NCBI RefSeq assembly: GCF_022179245.1
Contig: NZ_BPQM01000081.1
Coordinates: 1 to 32,091, forward strand
Direction of reading: 5' to 3'
Source: Methylobacterium gregans
GTDB taxonomy: Bacteria > Pseudomonadota > Alphaproteobacteria > Rhizobiales > Beijerinckiaceae
DNA: 32,091 nucleotides
How positions within the stretch are numbered: position 1 is the first letter of the stretch; every line of letters begins with the position of its first letter. The notes beneath the pieces are model-generated. The model was given only the letters and a program-made list of their open reading frames with translations. It made no database searches and had not been told where the DNA came from. This document shows, piece by piece, positions 7,680 to 22,593 of the stretch. Made by a program: the position numbers and the translations under genes.

Positions 7680-9842
7680 ATGAACGAAATCGTGAATCCG
7701 GAATCCCTGCTCGGTCCCGGGACCGAGAGCCTGACCGAGACCTTCTTCGGCGGCTGCCCGCACGATTGTCCTGATACCTGCTCGATGCTGTTCGAGGTTA
7801 AGGACGGCAAGCTTCTGGGTGTGCGCGGCAACCCGGACCACCCGATGACCCGCGGCGGCCTTTGCGTGAAGCTGAAGGATTACGAGAAGCGCCACTACCA
7901 CCCGGATCGCCTGCTTTACCCGATGAAGCGCGTCGGCCCGAAGGGCTCGAAGCAGTTCGAGCGGATCGGCTGGGACGAGGCGCTGGACACGATCGTCGCG
8001 CGCTGGAAGGCGATCATCGACCAGTACGGGCCTCAGGCCATCGCGCCCTACAGCTACCTCGGCAACCAGGGCCTCGTGCACGGGCTGAACGGCGGCGACG
8101 CCTTCTTCAACCGGCTCGGCGCCACGGTGACTGAGCGCACCTTCTGCGGCGAAGGGTCCTGCACGGCCTGGCTCCTCACCGTCGGCCCGACTGCGGGGCT
8201 CGATCCGGACAGCTACATCCACTCCAAGTACATCGTCATCTGGGCGTGCAATTCGGTCAGCACGAACCTGCACCACTGGGCGATCGTGAGGGACGCGCAG
8301 AAGAAGGGTGCCAAGGTCGTCGTGATCGACGCCTACGCCTCCCGCACCGCCAAAGGGGCTGACTGGCACATCGCGCCCAAGCCCGGCACGGACGGGGCGC
8401 TCGCTATGGCGCTCATCAACTCCATCATCGCACAGGGGCTCGTCGACCACGACTACGTCGACAAACACACGATCGGCTTCGAGGACCTGAAGGAGCGGGC
8501 CAGCACCCGCACCCCAGAATGGGCCGAGGCGATCACGGGCGTGCCGGCCGCCGACATCCGCAAACTCGCCTACGAACTCGCCACCGCGCAACCGGCCGCG
8601 ATCCGGATGGGCGTGGCGCTGGAGCGGCACTACGGCGGCGGCCAGACCATCCGCGCGGTCACCTCGATCCCAGCTCTGACCGGTGCCTGGCGCTATGTCG
8701 GCGGCGGCGTCACCCAGTTCGGCGTCTGGGAGCACCCCTACAAGTTCGACGTGATCTGCCGGCCCGACCTGATCCCGGAGGGCACGCGCGTCGTCTCGAA
8801 CCTGCAGATCGGCCGCGCCCTCACGGGCGAGATGACGCTCGACCCGCCGATCATGTCGATGATGTGCTGGAACTCGAACCCGGTCACGCAGGCGCCGGAG
8901 ACGGACAAGATCGTCGCGGGGCTGATGCGCGAGGACCTGTTCATGGTCTCGGCCGAGCACTTCATCTCGGATACCGCCTCCTACGCCGACATCCTGTTGC
9001 CGGCTGCGATGGGGGCCGAGATGGAGGACATGATCCTGTCCTGGGGGCACCTCTACCTCACCTACAACACGAAGTGTGCCGAAGCGCCCGGCGAGGCCAT
9101 CTCGAACAACGAGATCTTCCGGCGCCTCGCCGCCCGGCTCGGCTTCGAGGAAGATAACTTCAAGTGGTCGGACAGCGAGTGTCTCGAGCACTACGTCGAC
9201 TGGAACGCCCCTGCCTGCGAGGGCATCGACTTGGCCTACATGCGCGAGCACGGCTTCGCCCGGCTCAAGGTCGGCACGCCCGACGACAGAGCGCCCCACC
9301 GCGAGGGCAACTTCCCGACGCCGACCGGCAAGTGCATGCTGAAGGTCGAGGGCGCCACGAACTTCGTCGCCCCACCCTTCCGGCAGATGTACGAGGGGTT
9401 CCAGCCGGGCGAGGCCCTCGACCCGCTGCCAGATTATCTGGGACCGCGCGAATCCCACACGAACAACCCGGAGCTGGCCAAGCGCTTCCCGCTGAACATC
9501 GTATCCCCGAAGAGCCACTACTTCCTGAACTCCTGCTACGCGAACATGAAGGACAAGCAGAAGGGGCAGGGCGAGCAGTTCGTGATGATCAGCCGGCACG
9601 ATGCCGAAGCGCGCGGCATCCAGGACGGCGACCGGGTGAAAGTCGGAAACGACCGCGGGGCCTTCAAAGGCGTGGCCCGCATCACTGACGACGTGAAGGC
9701 CGGTATCGTGGTGGCGACGCTGGGCTACTGGCGCCAGCTCAACGAAGGGACGGTCAACAGCATCTCGTCCGGAGCCTTCACCGATATGGGCCACGCCCCG
9801 TCCTTCTCCGACAACCTCGTGGAGGTTTCGCGGGCGAACTAG
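7680..9842 (+). CDS. Molybdopterin oxidoreductase, DMSO-reductase superfamily
   Basis: This 720-residue enzyme starts at an ATG preceded by GGAGGAAAC. An N-terminal [4Fe-4S] motif reads C26-x3-C30-x3-C34-x27-C62, followed by a canonical molybdopterin-oxidoreductase body: WDEALDTIVARW (99-110), ERTFCGEGSC (152-161), SYADILLPAAMGAEMEDM, and a C-terminal dinucleotide-binding domain (HDAEARGIQDGDRVKVGNDRG). C156 or C161 lies near where Mo-ligating residues occur and may be the ligand (inference). No twin-arginine signal is present, so it is probably cytoplasmic. No partner subunit, chaperone or electron-transfer gene is adjacent. A formate-dehydrogenase-like role is possible in a methylotroph, but another substrate cannot be excluded from sequence alone. 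Confidence 0.85.
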   Translation: MNEIVNPESLLGPGTESLTETFFGGCPHDCPDTCSMLFEVKDGKLLGVRGNPDHPMTRGGLCVKLKDYEKRHYHPDRLLYPMKRVGPKGSKQFERIGWDEALDTIVARWKAIIDQYGPQAIAPYSYLGNQGLVHGLNGGDAFFNRLGATVTERTFCGEGSCTAWLLTVGPTAGLDPDSYIHSKYIVIWACNSVSTNLHHWAIVRDAQKKGAKVVVIDAYASRTAKGADWHIAPKPGTDGALAMALINSIIAQGLVDHDYVDKHTIGFEDLKERASTRTPEWAEAITGVPAADIRKLAYELATAQPAAIRMGVALERHYGGGQTIRAVTSIPALTGAWRYVGGGVTQFGVWEHPYKFDVICRPDLIPEGTRVVSNLQIGRALTGEMTLDPPIMSMMCWNSNPVTQAPETDKIVAGLMREDLFMVSAEHFISDTASYADILLPAAMGAEMEDMILSWGHLYLTYNTKCAEAPGEAISNNEIFRRLAARLGFEEDNFKWSDSECLEHYVDWNAPACEGIDLAYMREHGFARLKVGTPDDRAPHREGNFPTPTGKCMLKVEGATNFVAPPFRQMYEGFQPGEALDPLPDYLGPRESHTNNPELAKRFPLNIVSPKSHYFLNSCYANMKDKQKGQGEQFVMISRHDAEARGIQDGDRVKVGNDRGAFKGVARITDDVKAGIVVATLGYWRQLNEGTVNSISSGAFTDMGHAPSFSDNLVEVSRAN

Positions 9843-10644
9843 CCGGTTTGGAACGGCACGGGCGTCGCGCTTCATGCGGGCGCCCGCGACCGCTCGGGGA
9901 CGCACGCAGAGTGCAAGGACCGGCGTCCCCGGGCCGCGGCCTGGGCAAAGCGGCCGATCCGATATAGGCGGGCCGCATTCCCGGCGCCCCCGAACCTGGC
10001 CCGGGACACGACGCTGCCCGGCTCGCGTGCCGCGTCTCCGCCGCGTCCCCTTGGTGTTCCCATCGACCCATCATCCGCAAGGCTCGAGGATGCCCGCATC
10101 CGCCTCTCCGGTGCGTCCTCTCGACGGCGTTGTCGCTGTCCTGCGTGAGACGGCGCGGGGAATCGCGGGCGCCGGTTCCGGCTCGAGGACTGCAGTAGGG
10201 GCCTCCGATCCGCTTCGCATGGTCGCCCCCGCAAGGGCGGCGAGTTCGTGACATCTCGCGATCGCTAGGACGAACAGCGGACAGAACATCCACCGGACCC
10301 TTGTAACGTGAGGTCTATCGGGTAGACACGCGACAAAGCGAATGCCGCGCGTCCAACTTCAAATTGCGCCGTCGCGACGACGTCGCCGATGCGATCGATT
10401 CCGACCCGCCGAACCAAACTTTGCTGAGTGCAAGTACTTCGGCCTCTTCCCGGCCTCTGGTTCTTTCGGCAGATGCCGCTCAGCGTTGGACGATCGCGCT
10501 ACGATGCGCTTGCAGTCTTGACGGTTCGAGCCCATCCCCCTCCCGACCGTGAGCGCCGAACCTACGGGCGGTCGGTCTGGGGACTTCAATCGAAGCTGCC
10601 CGCCGGCCGCCGCACACTTCTGTGCCGATTGGCTCCTCGGTCGA
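9843..10644. other. About 800 bp with no recognisable gene
   Basis: The open frames here have no ribosome-binding sites and no family-like sequence. A perfect 12-bp palindrome, GCGGGCGCCCGC, lies at 9876-9887 shortly after the oxidoreductase stop and could contribute to termination. The rest is unassigned spacer between two genes that converge on it. Confidence 0.5.
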
Positions 10645-12714
10645 TCAACGCTCCCGATGACTTTCACTGCTCAGCACAGGATCACCCAGCAATTCGCGCA
10701 ACATTTCGATCAAGTCGGTCGCGCGGTACGGCTTCTGCAGCAAATCGAAGCCGTTTGTATCTTGGTTTTCCTGGAGATAACCGGAAGACAGCAGAATTGG
10801 CATCTGCGGCCATTTTCGGCGAATGATGTGCCCCAAATCGATGCCGGTCATCGCGCCCGGCATATTCACATCACTGAAGACGAGGGCGATGTTTGGATCA
10901 CTCTCAAGGATGCGTAGTGCCTCGCTACCATCATGAGCACTGAGGACCTTGAAGGCAAGCGACTCGAAAGTCGAGGTGACAGTATAGCGGACGTCGGGAT
11001 CGTCCTCGACAATGAGAACGGCACGGCCTGCTCCGTCCACCGCATTTACCGTTTCGGCGCTCGTGCCATGGTCATCCGCTTCCGAAGCGAAACCTCGTTT
11101 GGCGAGCGCGGGCATGCTGATGACGAAGCGAGTGCCTTGGCCGGGACTGCTGTCGACCGTGATGATGCCCCCGCTCTGTTGTACGAAGCCGTAAACCATG
11201 CTGAGGCCGAGGCCAGTACCCTTACCGGCCTCCTTTGTCGTAAAGAATGGCTCGAAGACACGGGCGAGCACGGCGGGCGACATGCCCACGCCTGTATCGA
11301 CGATCGAGATCTCTACGAAGCGCGTACCTTCACAGCCGTCCTGCTCAGGGATGTCTCGGTGCTGGATGCGAATGCCCAGCGTCCCTCCGTTCGGCATGGC
11401 GTCCCGCGCGTTCACGGCGAGGTTGATGATGGCCGCCTCGAACTGAGCGTGATCAACGCAAACATTCGGTAGCTCCGTCGCAAAGTCTGTGGAGATCGTG
11501 ATTCGATCGCCGAGCGTGCGTTCGAGAAGTTTGATCAGGCCCGGCATGAAGCTGGTGAATTCCAGAGCCTTGGGCTGCAAGGGCGAGCGCCGCGAGAAGG
11601 CCAGAAGCCGGCTGGTGAGTTCGGCGCAGCGATGTGCCCCCTCGATGGCGCTTTCAACACGACGCAGAACCTTGTCATCGCCCTGCAGCGATCCTTTGAC
11701 GAGGTCGAGGTTGCCGATCACGATGCTCAGCATGTTGTTGAAATCGTGCGCGATGCCGCCGGTCAGTCGACCAACCGCTTCGAGCTTCGAGGCGTGTTGC
11801 AGGCTGAGTTCGAGTTCCTTCCGCTCGGTGACATCGAACCACATACCGAAGAGTTCGGCGGCCGTATCCCCTTCACCATGATGCACCACGACCTGGTCAA
11901 GGATGTGCCGCTCCGCGCCGTCGGCGTTACGCCAGCGATATTCCAGCGCCACGGCGCCCACATCCGACACGGTACGCAGATCGGCAAACACGCGATCGGC
12001 GTCCTCCGGGTCGAGGCGGGTTTCCCACAGGCTCGCGGTCGCGAAGGCATCGCGCGAGAAGCCGGTGATGCGCTCGATGCTGTCGTTGGTGAAGTGAAGC
12101 CGTCTGTCCTCCACGCCGAGCGGAGCAGTATAGAGCGCGATCGGGAGACTGCGCAGCACCGCGGCCTGGTGCTCCTCGCGCCTGCGCAGGGCCTGCTCGG
12201 CCTCCAGCTTCTCGCCGCGCACGCGCAGATTCTCAAGCAGGAGCCGCTTCTCGGCAGCCGCCTTGTGTTTGATCTCCTCAGTTTTCCGGTAGAGATCAAC
12301 GAAAATCTCGACCTTCGACTTTAGGACGAGGGGCTGGATGGGTTTGAATACATAGTCGACCGCGCCCGCAGAGTAGCCACGGAAGACGTGCATGTCTTCC
12401 TTGTTGTGCGCCGTCAGGAACAGGATCGGGACGCGAGAGCTGCGCGAGCGGCTGCGGATCAGGGCGGCGACCTCGTAGCCGTCGATGCGCGGCATCTGGA
12501 CGTCGAGCAGGATGAGAGCGAAGTCCTCCCGCAGCGTCCGGCGTAATGCCTCCTCCGGCGAGGCCGCCAGGACGAGATCGAGCGCCGGGTCGGCGAGGAT
12601 CTCGGAGGCGGCGAGCAGGTTGCGCCGGTCGTCGTCGACGATCAGGATCTTCGCCCGTATCGGATGCAGATCCGGGGACGCGGCCTCCGTCCCGTCTCCA
12701 GCGTTCGCGCCCAT
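10645..12714 (-). CDS. Hybrid histidine kinase, REC-PAS-HisKA-HATPase-REC
   Basis: This is a soluble 689-residue kinase. An N-terminal receiver (about 20-140) has D71 in LILLDVQMPRIDGYE and KP at 124-125. A coiled-coil follows at 140-185, a PAS domain at 185-300 (ending WFDVTERKELE), H323 in GGIAHDFNNML, an ATPase domain with NLAVNARDAM, DTGVGM and [10 protein letters not shown], and a C-terminal receiver with D615 in LVFSDVNMPG. The ATG at 12714 has GGAGG ten bases upstream. A GTG at 12744, overlapping the stop of the upstream kinase gene, is an alternative start; either way the two genes are tightly linked. An N-terminal receiver implies control by phosphotransfer from another kinase, and the adjacent poly-HAMP kinase is the natural donor (inference). 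Confidence 0.92.
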   Translation of the reverse strand: MGANAGDGTEAASPDLHPIRAKILIVDDDRRNLLAASEILADPALDLVLAASPEEALRRTLREDFALILLDVQMPRIDGYEVAALIRSRSRSSRVPILFLTAHNKEDMHVFRGYSAGAVDYVFKPIQPLVLKSKVEIFVDLYRKTEEIKHKAAAEKRLLLENLRVRGEKLEAEQALRRREEHQAAVLRSLPIALYTAPLGVEDRRLHFTNDSIERITGFSRDAFATASLWETRLDPEDADRVFADLRTVSDVGAVALEYRWRNADGAERHILDQVVVHHGEGDTAAELFGMWFDVTERKELELSLQHASKLEAVGRLTGGIAHDFNNMLSIVIGNLDLVKGSLQGDDKVLRRVESAIEGAHRCAELTSRLLAFSRRSPLQPKALEFTSFMPGLIKLLERTLGDRITISTDFATELPNVCVDHAQFEAAIINLAVNARDAMPNGGTLGIRIQHRDIPEQDGCEGTRFVEISIVDTGVGMSPAVLARVFEPFFTTKEAGKGTGLGLSMVYGFVQQSGGIITVDSSPGQGTRFVISMPALAKRGFASEADDHGTSAETVNAVDGAGRAVLIVEDDPDVRYTVTSTFESLAFKVLSAHDGSEALRILESDPNIALVFSDVNMPGAMTGIDLGHIIRRKWPQMPILLSSGYLQENQDTNGFDLLQKPYRATDLIEMLRELLGDPVLSSESHRER

Positions 12715-12740
12715 CGAAGGGGATGCCTCCGGTTGCCCTA

Positions 12741-18551
<5,811 letters not shown>

Positions 18552-19210
18552 GTGGGCACACCTGCGGACGGGAAGGTCCGCCCGTCGGCGGGCAACTCAG
18601 CTACCGGCACAGTGTCATGAGATGACGCGGCGCGTGGCTGATCGTTGGCCCTCCGACAGGCGGCAACCGACGCTCGTAGGGGTACGTCTCGCGACACGCA
18701 AGCTCAACCGAGGGTAGTAGAACAGCCGCAGCTCGACGCATCGACCCTGTGCTGCCGCACCGTGCCCGCTTTCCCCGATCCTCGCAGGATCACGCCCGCC
18801 CGTCGTGGTGATGGCTTCTAGGCTGAACGCAGCTCGCACAGCACGGGAATGTGCGCTGCGCACCGGCTCAAGGAATCGTCCCTGGGAGTACGATCTCACC
18901 GTGCGAGTGTGGTCTGGAAAGAAAAAGTAGACCAAAATAGGCTAATCACGTCGCATGGGCGTCTAAGAGTTAGATTTCAAAACGAATGCTCGATGCGCGC
19001 TTGTGAATAATCGCGCTGCGATTTACCTAGCATAAGGTAGGTAATTTATTTATTCAACGACTATTGTATTTACTTGGTCCGAGCCCAAGATGTCGGATGA
19101 TTGTTCGGTAGCTTGCCTGCCCACGCACCGGAGGTGTCCTACGGGATAGTCCGTGTGAAGTGTGTACCGGCCGATCCGGTTCGCTCCTAAGTCCATGGTA
19201 GGAGGTCTTC
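18552..19210. other. Divergent intergenic region with no gene
   Basis: This 659-bp spacer separates the leftward kinase gene from the rightward peptidoglycan-binding gene. The part after about 18900 is AT-rich for this window. Two adjacent palindromes lie at 19009-19044 (separate entry). The small frames here have no ribosome-binding sites and no recognisable sequence. Confidence 0.5.
19009..19044. promoter_or_regulatory. Two adjacent palindromes in a divergent promoter region
   Basis: AATCGC-GCT-GCGATT (19009-19023) is followed by TTACCTA (19023-19029) and its complement TAGGTAA (19038-19044) around an eight-base spacer. Placed back to back in an AT-rich divergent region, they look like regulator-binding sites. 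No regulator can be named. Confidence 0.35.
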
Positions 19211-19738
19211 ATGAAATCTTAGCAAATCTTCCTCCCGAGCACGGTCGTCGCCGCGTTGACCGGCGGGTACGCTCAAGCCCAGCAACCGGCGGTCAGTCAC
19301 CAGCGCACGACCCAGGATCAGTCGGAAGGACAGGGCACGCAGATTTTCCTGAGTTCGGCGGGGGTGCGTCGGATTCAACCGGCGCTGACTCAGAAGGGCT
19401 ACAGCACGGGCAACGTTGACGGGCGTTGGAACCCGCAGACCGCGGCCGCGGCGCGCAGCTTCCAGCAGGCGCAGAACATGGAGCCCACCGGCACGCTGAC
19501 CACGAAACTGTTGGCTTCGATCGGCATGCCGCGCTGGCAGCTGGGCGAGTTCATGGCCGGCATGACGACGAGTGCGAGCGTGCCAGGCGATCCGAATCCC
19601 CAGACGACCGGCACCGTCTCGCCCTCACGGGGTTCGGGCGCGCCCGCACAGGCCGCCGGGGACGGCGCTTCCGCGAGACCCCAATCATTCACCGACGAGC
19701 GGATTGGCGCAGGGCAGGGCGGTGCAGGCACGCGTTAG
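19211..19738 (+). pseudogene. Secreted peptidoglycan-binding protein, amber codon in the signal peptide
   Basis: TAGGAGG precedes an ATG at 19211, but the fourth codon is TAG (19220-19222): ATG AAA TCT TAG. Reading through it, the frame continues as QIFLPSTVVAALTGGYAQAQ, a typical end of a signal peptide with an AQA-like cleavage site, then a PG_binding_1 domain: GVRRIQPALTQKGY, NVDGRWNPQTAAAARSFQQAQ, GTLTTKLLASIG. A proline/glycine-rich tail follows. The amber codon would follow from a single C-to-T change of CAG. A TTG at 19256 could restart translation but would lose the export signal. Likely outcomes are a recent pseudogene, low-level readthrough, or a sequencing error. The intact protein would be about 175 residues and periplasmic. 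Confidence 0.75.
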
Positions 19739-20643
19739 CCCAGATCAGGCGGCAAGTTCGCTTCGGAAGATGTTGGCAAACTCGCCGGCGTCTGTGCCGT
19801 GCAAGAGACTACGCGGCCTGAGAGGCCTTGCCGCCTATAGGTTAGTCTCGGACGCCCCTGCGACTCCTCGCGGCGGAGGCCACTACAGATGGCGAAATCT
19901 GCCTTGTTAGTTTCGGCGAAAGCGGTGAAGGAAATCATAAAAATTCAGCCATGTCGAACAATCCTCGGACTAGCGGGAAGCACTGGACTGCGAGACTCGC
20001 ATCGCGGTCTATCGGGGTGTGACAGCGTTATCTTGCAATAAAAAAAGTTTTAGATTGTCATATAAATTTCGATTGTACGCAAAACGATAGCAACATGTGG
20101 TTTTAAATTATTTTTTTGAGTGATTGCCCTTCCCTATGTGTGTATCTATTAGTGTACGCTTCCCAGCTGCAGCTTGACAAAAATTTGACTATCTACCGCA
20201 AATTGTCCGCAAATTCATTGTGCGATAGTGGATAACAATTGTAAAGGCGTTCTGGCCGGATCGGATCTATAGCGGACGTTGGTGATCATCATCGGCACAG
20301 GTCTTCTACATCGTGCTTTGCTACGAGTAAACGGATGGCCGGCCCGAACGACGGCCGCGACCAGACACGTGGGAACATATCCGCGACAACCGACAAAGGC
20401 TTGGTCGGAGCATGTCTGTAGGGCCAGCATGCGGAATCCAAGCAAAGTGCTATGGCGTTCGCCTTCGTCGCTTGGTCGTGGCGGTCAATTTTGAGCGTAC
20501 CACTTTTGGTGATTATTAAATCTGATCGGGAAGCTCTGATTTCATTTGTTGTTATGCCCTCTGGCGTAGGTATTTTTTCAACGCATTACTGTGCAGTATA
20601 ATCAAATCCTATTAGCCAATAAATCGGCAGGGTTGAACCGCAA
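19739..20643. other. Long AT-rich intergenic region
   Basis: About 900 bp without a credible gene. Bases 20030-20250 are strongly AT-rich compared with the rest of the window, with a run AATAAAAAAAGTTTTAG near 20038. TTGACA at about 20174 resembles a -35 box, but no well-spaced -10 is clear. It may be the long promoter region of the PAS/LuxR gene or a trace of acquired DNA. Confidence 0.5.
20196..20215. promoter_or_regulatory. Direct repeat CCGCAAATT with 11-bp period
   Basis: CCGCAAATT occurs at 20196-20204 and 20207-20215, one helical turn apart. This is the geometry of tandem half-sites bound by head-to-tail regulator dimers. It lies about 430 bp upstream of the PAS/LuxR gene. The function is inference. 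Confidence 0.3.
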
Positions 20644-22524
20644 ATGATCGAGCAGAGAAATTTCCTGGCGGGCGGCGGTCGAATGGCCACCAAAATTATG
20701 GAGCATGACTGGAAATCATCGGTGCTTGGCCTCGTAGAGGCGTGGCCCCATGCTTTGCGATACACCTTGAGCGGTATGCTCAACTCCGCCTTCCCGACCT
20801 ATCTCGCCTGGGGACCCGAACTCATCAGCTTCTACAACGACGCGTATCGCCCCATCCTCGGCACCAAGCCTGAAGCGCTCGGGCGCCCATTCTCCGAAGT
20901 CTGGAGCGAGGCATGGGAACAGATCGGGCCGATAACCGACCGCGCATTGGATGGGGAGGCCAGTTACCTAGAGGATTACTCCGTCACGGTGGATCGCCAT
21001 GGAGCAAGGGAAAAGACCCTCTGGACTTTTGCCTACTCGCCGGTCCGAGACGAAAGCGGCAGCGTGCGCGGCGTGCTCTGTCACGTTCACGAGACGACTG
21101 GGCGGGTTCGCACGGAGGAGCGGCTCCGATCCGCTTTGCGGGAGATCGAGGAGCAACAGGCGCGCTTCGGCGCCCTGATCGGGCATCTCCCTTTCGCAGC
21201 CGGCCTTTTCGGGTCCGACGGACGAGCATTGCTCGCCAATCCGCTTTGCCGACGGTTCGTGCCGTGCGGCAAGGCTCTCTCTGCCGATCCGGATGTGCGG
21301 CCGCAATGGACCGGCTTCGATGCAGAGGGCCGTATTATGAACCGGGACGACTACCTACTCGCGCAGGCGATACCGGGCGAGGTCGTGAGGGACATGAGTT
21401 TTCTGCACCGATCGAGGGACGGCGACGAGCGCTGGATGCGGGTCAGCGGCATTCCGGTACGGCAAGGTAATAGCGATATTCAGCAGGCCAACATGGTGCT
21501 GCGGGACGTCGATCGCGAGACCCGCGCCGAGGCGGCCCTGCGCGAGAGCGAGGAGCGCTTCCGGCGCTTTGCCGAGCATTCGGCCAACGTGCTCTGGCTG
21601 GCCGATCTGCAGAGCCAGCAACTCGATTATCTCAGCCCGGCTTTCACGCAGGTCTGGGGTATGGCCGCAGAGGACATGCCCGACATCGCGCATTGGCTCG
21701 CCAGCGTTCACCCGGAGGACCGCGACAGCGCGGCGCAAGCGCTGGAGCGGGTCGGCCGTGGGGAGACCCTGGTTCTGAAGTACCGCATCCTGCGCAGGCC
21801 GGACGGCGCTGTGCGCCGCATCCGCGATACCTTCTTTCCGATCCCCGCGAAGGACGGGCGCATCCGCCTCGTGGGTGGCATCGCTCAGGACGTCACCATC
21901 GATACCGGACTGCACGCCTACGTAATCGCGGCCGAAGACGGCGCCCGGCGCGACCTCGTCGGTGTCCTGCAGGCAGCCGGGTACGAGGTGCAGGTCTTTG
22001 CGAACAGTCAGGCTTTTCTCAAGTTGGCTGGCTCGTTGATGCCAGGCTGCGTCGTGGTTGACCTCGCGCGCGGCGGATTGGTCGTCGCCAGTGCACTGAA
22101 GGCTGACCGATCGCACCTGCCCGTGGTGGCGGTCGGCGCGAGCGGGGGCGATGTCGGTTTCGGGGTCCGCGCCATGAAGGCGGGGGCGGTCGACTTTCTT
22201 GAGGCACCCTGGACACCTGAGGCGCTGCTATTCGCAGTGAACACGGCGCTGGCCGACATTCGCGACGCTGCCGATAGGACGCGTGAAGGTGACGAGTCCC
22301 GCGGTCGTGTTGCGTCCCTGTCCGAGCGCGAACGCGCAGTGCTGGAAGGACTACTCGCGGGCGGCACGAACAAGATCATTGCCCGTACGTTGGGCCTGAG
22401 TCCGCGCACGGTGGAGATCCACCGCGCCCGGGTCATGGAAGTACTGGGCGCCCACACCCTTCCTCAGGCCGTTCTCATCGCGACCGCGGCCGGCGTGCGT
22501 CCTGTCGATCAGGACGGCGAGTAG
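20644..22524 (+). CDS. PAS sensor fused to pseudo-receiver and LuxR-type DNA-binding domain
   Basis: This 626-residue protein has a PAS-like domain at about 20-155 ([23 protein letters not shown]), a second at 172-295 and a third at 303-420 ([18 protein letters not shown] ... [10 protein letters not shown]). A FixJ-like receiver follows at 424-540 and a LuxR/FixJ helix-turn-helix at 558-615 ([42 protein letters not shown]). No kinase domain is present. The receiver keeps the aspartate D473 (VVVDL), but the acidic pair is only ED (431-432) and the conserved lysine is replaced (FLEAPW, A521), so phosphorylation is doubtful. The protein probably senses a small ligand, redox state or light through PAS and binds DNA directly. 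The start at 20644 is preferred because upstream [14 protein letters not shown] matches the family's usual beginning; M15 is an alternative. Confidence 0.85.
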   Translation: MIEQRNFLAGGGRMATKIMEHDWKSSVLGLVEAWPHALRYTLSGMLNSAFPTYLAWGPELISFYNDAYRPILGTKPEALGRPFSEVWSEAWEQIGPITDRALDGEASYLEDYSVTVDRHGAREKTLWTFAYSPVRDESGSVRGVLCHVHETTGRVRTEERLRSALREIEEQQARFGALIGHLPFAAGLFGSDGRALLANPLCRRFVPCGKALSADPDVRPQWTGFDAEGRIMNRDDYLLAQAIPGEVVRDMSFLHRSRDGDERWMRVSGIPVRQGNSDIQQANMVLRDVDRETRAEAALRESEERFRRFAEHSANVLWLADLQSQQLDYLSPAFTQVWGMAAEDMPDIAHWLASVHPEDRDSAAQALERVGRGETLVLKYRILRRPDGAVRRIRDTFFPIPAKDGRIRLVGGIAQDVTIDTGLHAYVIAAEDGARRDLVGVLQAAGYEVQVFANSQAFLKLAGSLMPGCVVVDLARGGLVVASALKADRSHLPVVAVGASGGDVGFGVRAMKAGAVDFLEAPWTPEALLFAVNTALADIRDAADRTREGDESRGRVASLSERERAVLEGLLAGGTNKIIARTLGLSPRTVEIHRARVMEVLGAHTLPQAVLIATAAGVRPVDQDGE

Positions 22525-22572
22525 GACCCGCCCGGCGACCGAGTGTGGAGCGGCTTGTCACTCGTCTGGGGA

Positions 22573-22593
22573 TACTTGCGAACGCTACAAGTA
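22573..22593. terminator. Hairpin between convergent genes
   Basis: TACTTG (22573-22578) and CAAGTA (22588-22593) are complementary, with GGG and CCC outside them partly extending the stem. It overlaps the stop codon of the Crp-like gene and lies 48 bp after the PAS/LuxR stop. It is a plausible two-way terminator without a strong T-tract. Confidence 0.35.

Noticed and set aside
7290..9905. 871-codon open frame on the minus strand
   Set aside because: It is antisense to the molybdopterin oxidoreductase, whose plus-strand frame has clear domains and a good ribosome-binding site.
18615..18935. 106-codon minus-strand ORF upstream of the giant kinase
   Set aside because: No ribosome-binding site and low-complexity Arg/Ser-rich sequence; more likely the promoter region of the kinase.
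20215..20245. lac-operator-like string (ATTGTG ... GGATAACAATT)
   Set aside because: Similar to the E. coli lac operator, but the half-site spacing is wrong and no LacI-type gene or lac gene is nearby; taken as coincidence.
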